Both the position numbers and the translations under genes were made by a program. Of a stretch of DNA of 64,000 nt, positions 8,047 to 15,797 are shown piece after piece. The DNA lies in the NCBI GenBank assembly GCA_023229795.1, contig JALNYP010000002.1, positions 52,825 to 116,824 of the forward strand. Direction: 5' to 3'. This DNA is from Syntrophobacterales bacterium. Its GTDB lineage: Bacteria > Desulfobacterota > Desulfobaccia > Desulfobaccales > 0-14-0-80-60-11. How positions within the stretch are numbered: the first letter of the stretch is position 1; each line of letters starts with the position of its first letter. The notes beneath the pieces were generated by a model. The model did no database searches. It saw only the letters and a program-made list of their open reading frames with translations, and had not been told where the DNA came from.

Positions 8047-8210
8047 AGGTAATAAGTGATATGTCGATTGGAGAATTGGCTGCCTTTGTCAGTAGCCATC
8101 TCCAACGCTATGGTATTGAGGTTGTCCTTTACGGAGACAGTTGTGTCTCAATTTACACCCAAAATAAATATGCTTCTCTTATTGATAAATTAAAAACTAT
8201 TATCAATTAG
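8043..8210 (+). pseudogene. Truncated nucleotidyltransferase (DUF6036/MNT-like) remnant
   Basis: 55 residues from a GTG overlapping the stop of the winged-helix gene. ELAAFVSSHLQRYGIEVVLYGDSCVSIYTQNKY aligns by eye with the start of small nucleotidyltransferases, where a G-G/S-x-C-V-S-I-Y segment is followed by the Asp-x-Asp catalytic pair. Here the catalytic pair and the following 100 or more residues are gone; the frame stops after a short Lys-rich tail. It also has Tyr-Gly-Asp where a Gly-Gly is usual. The remnant is probably inactive. Confidence in the family is moderate because little sequence remains. Confidence 0.5.
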
Positions 8211-8260
8211 CTCAGTTATTTGGTAAAATGTACATAATCACTTTAAAAGGAGAACCGCCT

Positions 8261-8641
8261 ATGAAAAGATCACTCGTAGTCGTTTTGGTGACTCTGTTGA
8301 GCTTCATGATGCTTGCCGTCGCTTTTGCGGCTACTCCCGGAACAATGGACCTGAAGGTGGGCGACGAGGCCTACGTGTGCAATTGCGGCCCGGGATGCCC
8401 CTGTAGCACCATGGCCAAAAAAGAAGGCAAATGCACCTGCGGTAATCAGATGGTCAAGGCCAAGGTGGTAAAGGTTGAGAAGGATATGGCCACTATGCAG
8501 GCGGAAGGCTGGGACAAGCCCCGGGCCTTCAAGACCGCGGGAAAATATATGTGCAATTGCGGACCGTCCTGCAACTGCGGCACCATCAGCCAGAACCCTG
8601 GCAAATGCGTCTGCGGCAATGATATGAAGGCGGTGATATAA
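8261..8641 (+). CDS. Secreted Cys-rich protein with a duplicated CNCG motif
   Basis: 126 residues from ATG 8261 (AAGGAG upstream), preferred over an in-frame ATG at 8228. Residues 1-24 form a signal peptide ending AFAA. The mature part has two copies of a pattern: CNCGPGCPCSTM..GKCTCG and, about 50 residues later, CNCGPSCNCGTI..GKCVCG, each with six cysteines in seven or so turns. The spacing suggests metal binding or a disulfide-bonded knob in the periplasm; I do not recognise a named family. A strong terminator follows, and the gene appears to be transcribed alone. Confidence 0.75.
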   Translation: MKRSLVVVLVTLLSFMMLAVAFAATPGTMDLKVGDEAYVCNCGPGCPCSTMAKKEGKCTCGNQMVKAKVVKVEKDMATMQAEGWDKPRAFKTAGKYMCNCGPSCNCGTISQNPGKCVCGNDMKAVI

Positions 8642-8673
8642 TTCGCATTTAACCGCTATAAGATTAACTATGC

Positions 8674-8713
8674 AAGGGGACAGGGGAAAGGCTTCCCGTC
8701 CCCCTTATTTTTT
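8674..8713 (+). terminator. Rho-independent terminator after Cys-rich gene
   Basis: AAGGGGACAGGGGAAAG pairs with CTTCCCGTCCCCCTT and is followed by a run of T (ATTTTTT), 32 bases after the stop codon. Confidence 0.8.
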
Positions 8714-8777
8714 CTGAGGTAAACCAGGGGGAGGTCGGGCCCCCTGAGTCAGTCCCCCGCATTCCTCCTATCATTCA

Positions 8778-9185
8778 CTACTTGTCCAATAAGAGAAAGC
8801 GGCTTTTGCCTGAGGCGATGCGGCTGCCGTCGGCCAACCGGATGATCTCCCCTTCGGCCAGGCGGCGGCTGCCGTTTTTCGTATGGAGCACGCCCCGGAC
8901 CAGGATGGGGTCGTCCGGTTTTAGGGGTTGGTGAAAGCGGACTTCCATGCTCAAGGTGAGGCCGGGCCCGGCAAAGTGCCAGACCGCGTGGGCCATCATT
9001 TCATCCAGCAGGGTGGAGAGGATACCGCCGTGGATGACGTTGGCCCAACCCTGGTACTCCCGAGGCAGGGAGAGTTCGGTCTCGGCGACCAGCTCGGCCT
9101 CCCGGTAGCGCACCTGGATTTTGAAGCCTTTGGGGTTGTCTTTCCCGCAGACGAAGCAGTAGTTGTCAGAGATGGGAATGGCCAT
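8778..9185 (-). CDS. PaaI-type hotdog thioesterase
   Basis: 135 residues forming one hotdog domain. The central helix carries VIHGGILSTLLDEMMAHAVW, with the HGG loop and the downstream acidic Asp-Glu pair of PaaI/YigI-like acyl-CoA thioesterases; later strands are LTLSMEVRFHQPLKPDDPILVRG. The N-terminus has CFVCGKDNPKGF, a CxxC-like opening seen in a subgroup of these proteins. It probably hydrolyses acyl- or aryl-CoA in the cytoplasm. It lies 33 bases after thrC on the same strand, so the two may share a transcript, though no functional link is obvious. Confidence 0.88.
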   Translation of the reverse strand: MAIPISDNYCFVCGKDNPKGFKIQVRYREAELVAETELSLPREYQGWANVIHGGILSTLLDEMMAHAVWHFAGPGLTLSMEVRFHQPLKPDDPILVRGVLHTKNGSRRLAEGEIIRLADGSRIASGKSRFLLLDK

Positions 9186-9218
9186 TTTAAAAACCCGTTT
9201 CCGGTTTCCGGTTTTCTG

Positions 9219-10700
9219 TTACTTGCCCTTCAGTGTTAATTGCAGCAGGGCGGCGATCTGGCCTGCCAGGTCTGCGGTCTTCTGGGCCGGGTCCTCGGTT
9301 TTCGGCTTCAGCAACTGCGGCCGGTTTTGGTATTCCGGCTTCGGGGTGACCTCGAACTCCGGCGGGAAGGAGTCTTCGAAGTACATCTGCTGGAAGCCGA
9401 TGAATTTCAGATGGTGGGCAGTGGCATCCAGCACCGCGGTGTCCTCGGGCCCCAGCAAGCCCTCTTGCAGCGCCACCCTAAAGCCCGCCAGGGATTCGCC
9501 GCCCTGGGTGCAGGCGATATGGCCGTGGCGGTTGGCGAGCAGCATGGAGTCCATGATTTCCTGTTCGCTGACCTGGACCACCGCCACGGAGCCCGCACCG
9601 GCGCGGCGGTGATACTCCTGCACCAGGCGGATGACCCGGGGCATGGACACGGGGTTGCCGATCATGGCGGCCTGGGCCACGCTCGGCTGCACCGTTACCG
9701 GCACGAAGACGCGTTTGGCCTGATCGGGCTCCAGGTAGTAGCGGAATACCGGGTCGGCGTGGCGGGACTGGACCCCGAGGATGCGGGGCAGGGTGTCGAT
9801 GATGTTCAGGTCATGGAGGCGCAGGAAGCCCTGCATGATGGCGGTGATGTTGCCGGCGTTGCCGATGGGCACCACCACGCTCTTTTGCGCCAGGTCGTAA
9901 TCAAACCATTGGGCGATCTCGAAGGCATAGGACTCCTGGCCCCGGATGCGCCAGGAATTCTTGGAGTTGAGCAGCGCCACCTGGTAGTTGTCCGCCAGGG
10001 CCTCCACCACTTTCATGCAGTCGTCGAAGACGCCGGGAATCTCCAAGACCCGGGCGCCGCTGCCCAGGGGTTGGGCCAGTTGCTGGGGCGTGACCTTGCC
10101 GTGGGGCAGGATCACCGCGGAGGCGACCCGCTCTCCCAGGTAGGAGGAGTAGAGGGCCGCGGCCGCGGAGGTGTCGCCGGTGGAGGCGCAGATGGCCAGC
10201 ATGCGGCCGGCGCCGGGCTGGCGCACCAGAAAATTGAGATAGCTCAAGGCCGCGGCCATGCCCCGGTCCTTAAAAGAGGCGCTGGGGTTCTGGCCGTCGT
10301 TCTTGAAATAAAACGGGGCCCCCACTTCGGCTCTCAGGTCGTCATTAGCCGCCACCTGGGGGGTGTGGCCTTCGCCCAGGTAGATGATGTCCGAGAGCGG
10401 GATGATGGGGGTGATGAGTTCGTAAAAAAGATGAATCCCCTTCAGGGCCGGGATATTCAGCATCTTGCGGTAATCGAAAAGGCGCCGCCAGAAGGCCCCG
10501 GGATGCTTTTTCAGGCGGTCTGCGGCCTTGTCTTCCAGCATAAACAGGCCCTTGCACTTGGGACAGGTGTAAAGCAGCTGGCTGATGTCGTATTCCGCCC
10601 CGCATTCGAGACAGCGATAGACCAAATCGCCTTCCGGCTTGGGGATGAGATGGGGACGGATGTCGTCGGGGAAGTGTTCGGGTTTCAAGGGGCCTCCCAT
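9219..10700 (-). CDS. thrC: Threonine synthase
   Basis: 493 residues. A zinc-ribbon-like start (CLEC, Cys30/33; CPKC, Cys46/49) precedes the PLP-dependent fold; the PLP lysine is Lys144 in NPSASFKDRGMAAA, and later boxes include STGDTSAAAALYSSY, VILPHGKVTPQQLAQ, VPIGNAGNITA and a C-terminal extension rich in Lys/Pro. It turns O-phosphohomoserine into threonine. The length is at the long end, as in the archaeal/plant-like and deltaproteobacterial type. It lies 36 bases downstream of the TIR-containing gene and was probably joined to the upstream NtrC/pgi run before the AT-rich island entered (inference). Confidence 0.94.
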   Translation of the reverse strand: MGGPLKPEHFPDDIRPHLIPKPEGDLVYRCLECGAEYDISQLLYTCPKCKGLFMLEDKAADRLKKHPGAFWRRLFDYRKMLNIPALKGIHLFYELITPIIPLSDIIYLGEGHTPQVAANDDLRAEVGAPFYFKNDGQNPSASFKDRGMAAALSYLNFLVRQPGAGRMLAICASTGDTSAAAALYSSYLGERVASAVILPHGKVTPQQLAQPLGSGARVLEIPGVFDDCMKVVEALADNYQVALLNSKNSWRIRGQESYAFEIAQWFDYDLAQKSVVVPIGNAGNITAIMQGFLRLHDLNIIDTLPRILGVQSRHADPVFRYYLEPDQAKRVFVPVTVQPSVAQAAMIGNPVSMPRVIRLVQEYHRRAGAGSVAVVQVSEQEIMDSMLLANRHGHIACTQGGESLAGFRVALQEGLLGPEDTAVLDATAHHLKFIGFQQMYFEDSFPPEFEVTPKPEYQNRPQLLKPKTEDPAQKTADLAGQIAALLQLTLKGK

Positions 10701-10736
10701 TTCATTAGAACAGTAAAAAAGCCTCTATTTTAAGTA

Positions 10737-11582
10737 TTATTTGCTTTTAGATACTATTTCCCTTCTTATATCTTCGCTACTCTTTTTAATCCCATTATCC
10801 ACATTGATCCAAGCAATGCCTTGAATATCAGTGGGTAACTCAACCTCCCCCTTTTTTAAAACTAAAACCCTCCCTTCAAATCGTCCTAATAATCCATAAA
10901 AAAAGCCAAGTTCAAATATTACGTTCTGCCGTGCTCTGCGCTTTTCATCATTACTTTTTGGATCAAATGCCTTGTCATCAGGTGATATGAGAACGAAAAC
11001 CCAATCTAAACCTTTAGCGTATTCTTCGAATTTCTCAATTATAGTTCTCCCGGCATGTGCGTGCTCTCTCAAGATTATAGGTTCAGGCCACTTCAAAATA
11101 TTCTGCAAGTAATCCTTCAGTTCCAACAAAAGGGCTTCATCATGACCATGGACTATGAATGCACGGGGATATTCAGTAGTCTGAACTATGCCTAATTTAG
11201 ATAGTGTAGAAAGTAAACGAGACCTATCTTCATATTTAAACACAAATGGAATTCCATTTTCTTTAGCCCACTGCTTTGCCTCGCCGCCAAAAATCTCTTG
11301 TGAGAAAAGAATTACAGGAAAATGAGGTATTTGTTTTCGGAACCGACGCGTCAAAGCAATACCAGCAAGATAGCCACCGCGAGCTTCTTCTGATGATATT
11401 CCTGAAAGATCTGTATCATTAGGTAGCATAATGTCTATGATCGCTACATTATACTCTTCTAATCGAATTGAAAGTGCTTCTTGAGTGCTTTTAACAACAT
11501 GGACAAATAAACCATTGTCAGTGAGATACTCACTTACTATTTGTGCAAAATATGGATCATCTTCTACTAGAAGAACCTTCAT
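10737..11582 (-). CDS. Receiver domain fused to CAP12/Pycsar-type TIR domain
   Basis: 281 residues from ATG 11582; GGAGG lies 11 bases upstream. Residues 1-130 are a response-regulator receiver: acidic pocket E7/D8/D9, phosphoacceptor Asp50 in IIDIMLP, Ser94 at the switch position and Lys116 in FVFKYED. The loop after Asp50 carries about a dozen extra residues. Residues 139-281 match the TIR-like domain of Pfam PF10137: RAFIVHGHDEALL, REHAHAGRTIIEKFEEYA, WVFVLISPDDKAF, RARQNVIFELGFFYGLLGR, VLVLKKG, LPTDIQGIAWI. Glu224 in FELGF is the expected NAD-cleaving glutamate. Such domains are effectors in CBASS and Pycsar immunity; here the trigger would be phosphorylation. Third gene of a tight operon; AT-rich. 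Start and fusion are clear; antiviral role is inferred. Confidence 0.88.
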   Translation of the reverse strand: MKVLLVEDDPYFAQIVSEYLTDNGLFVHVVKSTQEALSIRLEEYNVAIIDIMLPNDTDLSGISSEEARGGYLAGIALTRRFRKQIPHFPVILFSQEIFGGEAKQWAKENGIPFVFKYEDRSRLLSTLSKLGIVQTTEYPRAFIVHGHDEALLLELKDYLQNILKWPEPIILREHAHAGRTIIEKFEEYAKGLDWVFVLISPDDKAFDPKSNDEKRRARQNVIFELGFFYGLLGRFEGRVLVLKKGEVELPTDIQGIAWINVDNGIKKSSEDIRREIVSKSK

Positions 11583-11589
11583 TATAAGT

Positions 11590-11997
11590 TTAGCCTCCAA
11601 ACCGCATAACACCAGTAGCTTTAGATTCAATTAGGCGAGCAGCTTTATCTAAAGATGTCTCTCCTTTTCGGAGGTATTGAATTCCTCTTGTTTTCAAATC
11701 AATAATTTTTGATTGATCACCAATTACAGACAAACAGATTATTCCAATATTAGGAAATTGTTCTCTTACTTTGTAAACAAAGTGAAAACCAGTCTCGGAT
11801 GAGTCGATTTCGGGAAATGAATCTCCACTTGGCATCATAATATCGGAAACGAGGGCTGATACATTTTCTTTCTTGAGGAAGTCTAATGCCTCAGTCATAT
11901 TAGTTAACGAGACACAACGAAAACCTTTCGCTTCCAATAACATACGCAAAGCTAATGTTAAATTAGGTTCATCATCAACAAATAAAATTGTGCGCAT
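11590..11997 (-). CDS. Stand-alone receiver protein
   Basis: 135 residues, a single receiver domain with no output. It shows the acidic pocket D8/D9 (FVDDEP), phosphoacceptor Asp52 in LVSDIMMP, Ser90 at the switch position and Lys111 in YLRKGE. As in the next gene, the loop after the phospho-Asp is extended by about ten residues (SGDSFPEIDSSETG), unlike the NtrC and CheY-like receivers elsewhere in the window, which suggests that the two receivers share origin and kinase. It starts 2 bases after the kinase stop and ends 7 bases before the receiver-TIR gene. In Detocs-type systems a lone receiver buffers stray phosphorylation; that role is possible here. Confidence 0.9.
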   Translation of the reverse strand: MRTILFVDDEPNLTLALRMLLEAKGFRCVSLTNMTEALDFLKKENVSALVSDIMMPSGDSFPEIDSSETGFHFVYKVREQFPNIGIICLSVIGDQSKIIDLKTRGIQYLRKGETSLDKAARLIESKATGVMRFGG

Positions 11998-11999
11998 GA

Positions 12000-12788
12000 C
12001 TATCCCCTCACCAATCTACTATGTGGGAATACCAAAGTAAATTTTGAAATATGATTATTAGTTTCAAGCTTGATAGTTCCTCCATGAAATTTCATTACTC
12101 TTGATGCCAGATAAAGGCCAAAACCTGTTCCAGCAGCAACTTTTTGTTTTGCAGAATGCCCTCGAAATCCGCGGTCAAAAATATTTTTCGCTTCTTCTGC
12201 TGAAATAGGAATCCCGAGACTCTCAATCTGAATTCCTATTCCATCTTCTTTAGTGCAGGCTGAAATCCTAATATCAGTATCACGTTCTGCGTATTTAACT
12301 GCATTTTCTATAATATTTGATATGGCTTGGGCCACCAGATTTTTTTCTATCTCTAATTGTTGCGAACCAAAAACTTTTAAGAAAGAATTATCATCAACTT
12401 TTATTTTGATATCCATATCATGTGCTTGAGGCTGGAAATCATTTGAGAGATTTATAGCTAACATCATCATATCAATGGGTTCAGGTTGCTCACGAAATTG
12501 TCCTAATTCATGGTCAGCTTCCAGATTTGACATTAATGCAAAATTCTTGACTATATGAACAAGAATTGTAGCTTGAGAATAAATTGAGCTAAGCAATGTC
12601 TTCTTTCGGCTTATTGGCACTCTATCGTCCTTTAGGGCCTCGATACTCCATTTGATTGCGCCTAAGGGTGCAGTTAGTTGATGCGCCACATTTTGAAGAT
12701 ACTGATTACTTTGAGCTTTTGTTTCTTTCAGCTCTTTCTTTAAAATGGCAATTTCCATCTTAAGAGATTCTATCTCATTCATTTTCAT
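12000..12788 (-). CDS. Soluble histidine kinase without a classical sensor domain
   Basis: 262 residues. It opens with a short coiled coil (IESLKMEIAILKKELKETKA), then the dimerisation/phosphoacceptor helix with His36 in NVAHQLTAPLGAIKW, then an HATPase_c domain: N box IIENAVKYA (Asn162), a G1-like segment LGIPIS lacking the usual DxGxG, RGFRGHSA, and G2 GTGFGLYLASRV. No membrane segment, PAS, GAF or TPR region is present, so the signal must reach the kinase core directly or through another protein. It begins only 27 bases after the NtrC-type gene; TTGACA at 12827-12822 may be part of a private promoter. AT-rich, like its two partners. A start at the second ATG (12782) is equally possible. 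Confidence 0.88.
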   Translation of the reverse strand: MKMNEIESLKMEIAILKKELKETKAQSNQYLQNVAHQLTAPLGAIKWSIEALKDDRVPISRKKTLLSSIYSQATILVHIVKNFALMSNLEADHELGQFREQPEPIDMMMLAINLSNDFQPQAHDMDIKIKVDDNSFLKVFGSQQLEIEKNLVAQAISNIIENAVKYAERDTDIRISACTKEDGIGIQIESLGIPISAEEAKNIFDRGFRGHSAKQKVAAGTGFGLYLASRVMKFHGGTIKLETNNHISKFTLVFPHSRLVRG

Positions 12789-12815
12789 TGACCCTTATAA
12801 TTCATAGTTATTCTA

Positions 12816-14186
12816 TTAAGTTGTCAAGTGATACTTCTTTAGCTTGTACTGCAACAGGCTCTTGGTGATGCCCAGTAATTCCGCGGCCCGGACCTGGATC
12901 TGGCCGCTTTTTTCCAGGGCGCGGCGGATCATCTGCTCTTCGATGGCCTCCAGGGCTTCGGGGAGCGGGGTGGCCAACGGGATGAAGCGGTCGATGTCCA
13001 GCTTGGCTTCGGGTTCGGTGGGGGCGAGCTCGGCAGGCAGGTCGTGAGGGCTGATGACGTTGTTGCTGCACAGGATGACGGCCCGCTCCATGACGTTTTC
13101 CAGTTCGCGCACGTTCCCCGGCCAGGCATATTGGACCAGGATCTTCAAGGCCTCCGGAGTGATGCGGGTCTTGCCCCGGAGATTTTCCTGGACATACTTG
13201 TTGATGAAATGGGCCGCCAGCATGGGGATGTCCTCCTGGCGTTGGCGCAGCGGCGGCAGGTGGAGATGGACCACGTTGAGGCGATAGAACAGGTCTTCCC
13301 GGAAGCGGCCGGTTTCCACCTCTTCCTTGAGATCCCGGTTGGAGGCGGCCACCACCCGGACGTCCACCTTGATGGTGCGGTTGCCGCCCACCCGCTCGAA
13401 TTCCATCTCCTGGAGGACCCGGAGCAGCTTCACCTGGAGGGCCTGGGACATCTCCGCTACTTCGTCCATAAACAGGGTGCCGGTGTCGGCCAGCTCGAAG
13501 CGGCCCTTGCGCATGGCCACGGCATTGGTAAAGGCGCCCCGTTCGTGGCCGAAGAGCTCGCTCTCCAGCAGGGTTTCGGTCAAGGCGGCGCAATTGACGG
13601 AAATAAAGCTCTTGGAGGCCCGGGTGCTGCACTGATGGATGGCCCGGGCGATGAGTTCCTTGCCGGTGCCGGACTCGCCGGACACCAGAACGGTGGCCCG
13701 GGATTGGGCAACCCGCTTGACCAGGGCCAGGATATCCTGCATGACCCGGGATTCCCCCACGATATTGGGGAAGCCGTATTTTTTGTCCAGTTCCTGGTTT
13801 AACAGGCGGTTTTTGAGGATGAGATGGCGGTGCTCCAGGGCCTTGGCGATGGTGACCAGGATTTCCTCATTTTTAAAGGGCTTGAGGATGTAATCGAAGG
13901 CCCCTTTTTTCATGGCCGTGACCGCTTTTTCCACGGTGCCGTAAGCGGTCATGATAATCACCGGCAGGTCGGGATAGAGGCGGCGCATTTCGTCCAAGAG
14001 TTCGATGCCGCTCATCTTGGGCATCTTCATGTCCGTGAGGACCAGGTCGAGATCGGAGACGCCGGCGATCTTTAAGGCCTCGACTGCGCTGGGGGCAGTG
14101 AGGACTTCATAGCCGGCCTCCCCCAGGAGGGCTTCCATGACGGTGAGATAGTTGCTTTCGTCGTCAACGACTAAAATGGTATCCAT
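12816..14186 (-). CDS. NtrC-family sigma54-dependent response regulator with GAFTNA variant
   Basis: 456 residues from ATG 14186 (an upstream ATG at 14228 is possible). Domains: receiver 1-120 with phospho-Asp52 (LVLTDMKMP); AAA+ domain about 140-375 with Walker A GESGTGKE (170-177), Walker B LFMDE (239-242) and arginine-finger region FREDLFYRLNVV; C-terminal Fis-type helix-turn-helix ending RAAELLGITKSLLQYKLKKY. The sigma54-contact loop reads GAFTNA rather than GAFTGA. It should melt sigma54 promoters upstream of target genes when phosphorylated. The membrane kinase encoded 143 bases upstream is its likely partner (NtrB/NtrC or ZraS/ZraR style). Confidence 0.93.
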   Translation of the reverse strand: MDTILVVDDESNYLTVMEALLGEAGYEVLTAPSAVEALKIAGVSDLDLVLTDMKMPKMSGIELLDEMRRLYPDLPVIIMTAYGTVEKAVTAMKKGAFDYILKPFKNEEILVTIAKALEHRHLILKNRLLNQELDKKYGFPNIVGESRVMQDILALVKRVAQSRATVLVSGESGTGKELIARAIHQCSTRASKSFISVNCAALTETLLESELFGHERGAFTNAVAMRKGRFELADTGTLFMDEVAEMSQALQVKLLRVLQEMEFERVGGNRTIKVDVRVVAASNRDLKEEVETGRFREDLFYRLNVVHLHLPPLRQRQEDIPMLAAHFINKYVQENLRGKTRITPEALKILVQYAWPGNVRELENVMERAVILCSNNVISPHDLPAELAPTEPEAKLDIDRFIPLATPLPEALEAIEEQMIRRALEKSGQIQVRAAELLGITKSLLQYKLKKYHLTT

Positions 14187-14329
14187 AGGAGACTCTATCA
14201 GGATTACCCGGCATTGGCGTAACCACATTCTTTCGAGTGAAATAGCTGAGTTCGGTTCAGTTGCAAAACAGGAAACTTCGTTGGGGCCATGACGCCCCCG
14301 GCCTAGCGATCAAGGTTCAGGCGCGTACC

Positions 14330-15793
14330 TCAGATGGCTTTCTTCAAGGCCAGTTCCGGAATCGTAATCACCACCGTGGTCCCCATGCCGCCCAGGCTGT
14401 CGATCTTCAAGTGCCCCTGATGAGCTTCGATGATGCTTTTGACAATGGGCAGGCCCAGGCCGCTGCCCTTTTCTTTGGTGGTGAAGAAGGGGTTGAGGAC
14501 CTTTTTCAGGGCCTCGGGGTCAATGCCTTCCCCATCGTCGTGGAAGTGGAGTTCCACCCCTTGCCCCCGGGGACCGGGCAGGGTGGACACGGTCAGTTGA
14601 CCGCCCTGGGGCATGGCCTGAATGGCATTCAAGAGGATATTCAAGAAGGCCTGGTGCAAGAGGTCCGGATCGACTACCAGGGCGCGGCCGTTGAGGTGAA
14701 ACTCTCGAGTGACGGTGATGCCCAGGCGCTCGATCTCAGGCTGGAGGAATTCGAGGCTCCGGTTTAAGGCGGCCTCGAGATCACAGGGGCGGAGGTTGGG
14801 AATGCGCGGCCGGGCAAAATCCAAAAATTCGGTGACCTTTTCATTGAGGCGGTTGGCCTCTTCCACGATGATCCGCGCCAGGCGATCTTTGGGCTCATAG
14901 CGGGCCAGGCGGCGCTGGAGAAGCTCGGCGGTGGAGCTGATGATTCCCAAGGGGTTACGGATTTCGTGGGCCACGCCCGCGGTCATCTCCCCCAAGGCCG
15001 CCAGGCGCTCGGACTGGTGGAGTTGGCCTTCCAGGCGGCGCTGTTCTTCCTGGCGGCGTTCCAGGATAATGCCGGCCTGCTTGACGATTTGCCGCAGCAC
15101 GATAAACAACAGGCCCATGATCACCACGAGGGTGATCAGGATAATCAGCCGGAAATTGCCGATTTCCGCCAGGTCGCCGGAAATATTCTGGGTAATCTCA
15201 ATGACGCCCACGACCGGCCCGGTCTGGGGCAAGAGCTTTTCCTCCAGCCGGAAGGGGATGTAGGCCCTAAGGTTTTGGTTCTTATAACTGCGGGGCCAGA
15301 GAATGCTCCAGAAGTTACTGTAGCCGGGCAACTCGAAGTAGTTTTCTCCCTCCAGGGCCTTTCTCACTCCCAGGACGTCGTCACATTTTTTGCCCAGGGG
15401 CTGGTTGGTGGTGCTGTATGAGAAGACGCCTTCTTGATCGTACTGGTTGAGCTGCTCGACGTGAAAGCCATGGATGGTGGTGCGGACCACCATGTCCAGG
15501 CGCTGGGATTGCTCCGGGTCCGACAGGGTAATGCGTCCGCCCTTTTCAAAGGCCGTGGGCAGGACGAATTGCTGATAAATCTGATGGTTCAGGTTGGAGG
15601 CCAGCAGGATCAGATAGTCCTCATTTTTCTTCAGGGTCATCTGCTGGGCCCGCAAAGTCAGAAGCACCGTCAGGATGCCGGTAAACACCAGAATGACCAC
15701 AAACCCGGGCAAGGAGAAAAATTTTACCAAGCCGAAGGTGTCCAGGTCTTTACCCGGACGCCACCAGGAGGTGGTGAGTTTCAGGCGCTTCAT
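14330..15793 (-). CDS. Membrane histidine kinase, partner of the NtrC-type regulator
   Basis: 487 residues from ATG 15793, four bases after the pgi stop. Two membrane helices (about 28-48 and 205-228, LIILITLVVIMGLLFIVL) enclose a periplasmic sensor of about 155 residues with no motif I can name. Then a coiled-coil linker, the H box GEMTAGVAHEIRNPLGII, N box FLNILLNAIQAMPQGG, G1 DDGEGIDPE, F box NPFFTTKEKGSGLGLPI. This is the HisKA/HATPase architecture of ZraS/NtrB-like kinases that drive sigma54 activators. Gene order pgi-kinase-regulator on one strand supports pairing with the 12816-14186 product. The signal is unknown. Confidence 0.92.
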   Translation of the reverse strand: MKRLKLTTSWWRPGKDLDTFGLVKFFSLPGFVVILVFTGILTVLLTLRAQQMTLKKNEDYLILLASNLNHQIYQQFVLPTAFEKGGRITLSDPEQSQRLDMVVRTTIHGFHVEQLNQYDQEGVFSYSTTNQPLGKKCDDVLGVRKALEGENYFELPGYSNFWSILWPRSYKNQNLRAYIPFRLEEKLLPQTGPVVGVIEITQNISGDLAEIGNFRLIILITLVVIMGLLFIVLRQIVKQAGIILERRQEEQRRLEGQLHQSERLAALGEMTAGVAHEIRNPLGIISSTAELLQRRLARYEPKDRLARIIVEEANRLNEKVTEFLDFARPRIPNLRPCDLEAALNRSLEFLQPEIERLGITVTREFHLNGRALVVDPDLLHQAFLNILLNAIQAMPQGGQLTVSTLPGPRGQGVELHFHDDGEGIDPEALKKVLNPFFTTKEKGSGLGLPIVKSIIEAHQGHLKIDSLGGMGTTVVITIPELALKKAI

Positions 15794-15797
15794 AGGC

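Noticed and set aside
9240..10733. Long plus-strand frame opposite thrC
   Set aside because: It is an antisense shadow of a GC-rich gene; composition is His/Gly/Gln-rich without motifs. Similar shadows at 49335-51032 and 61664-62551 were also dropped.
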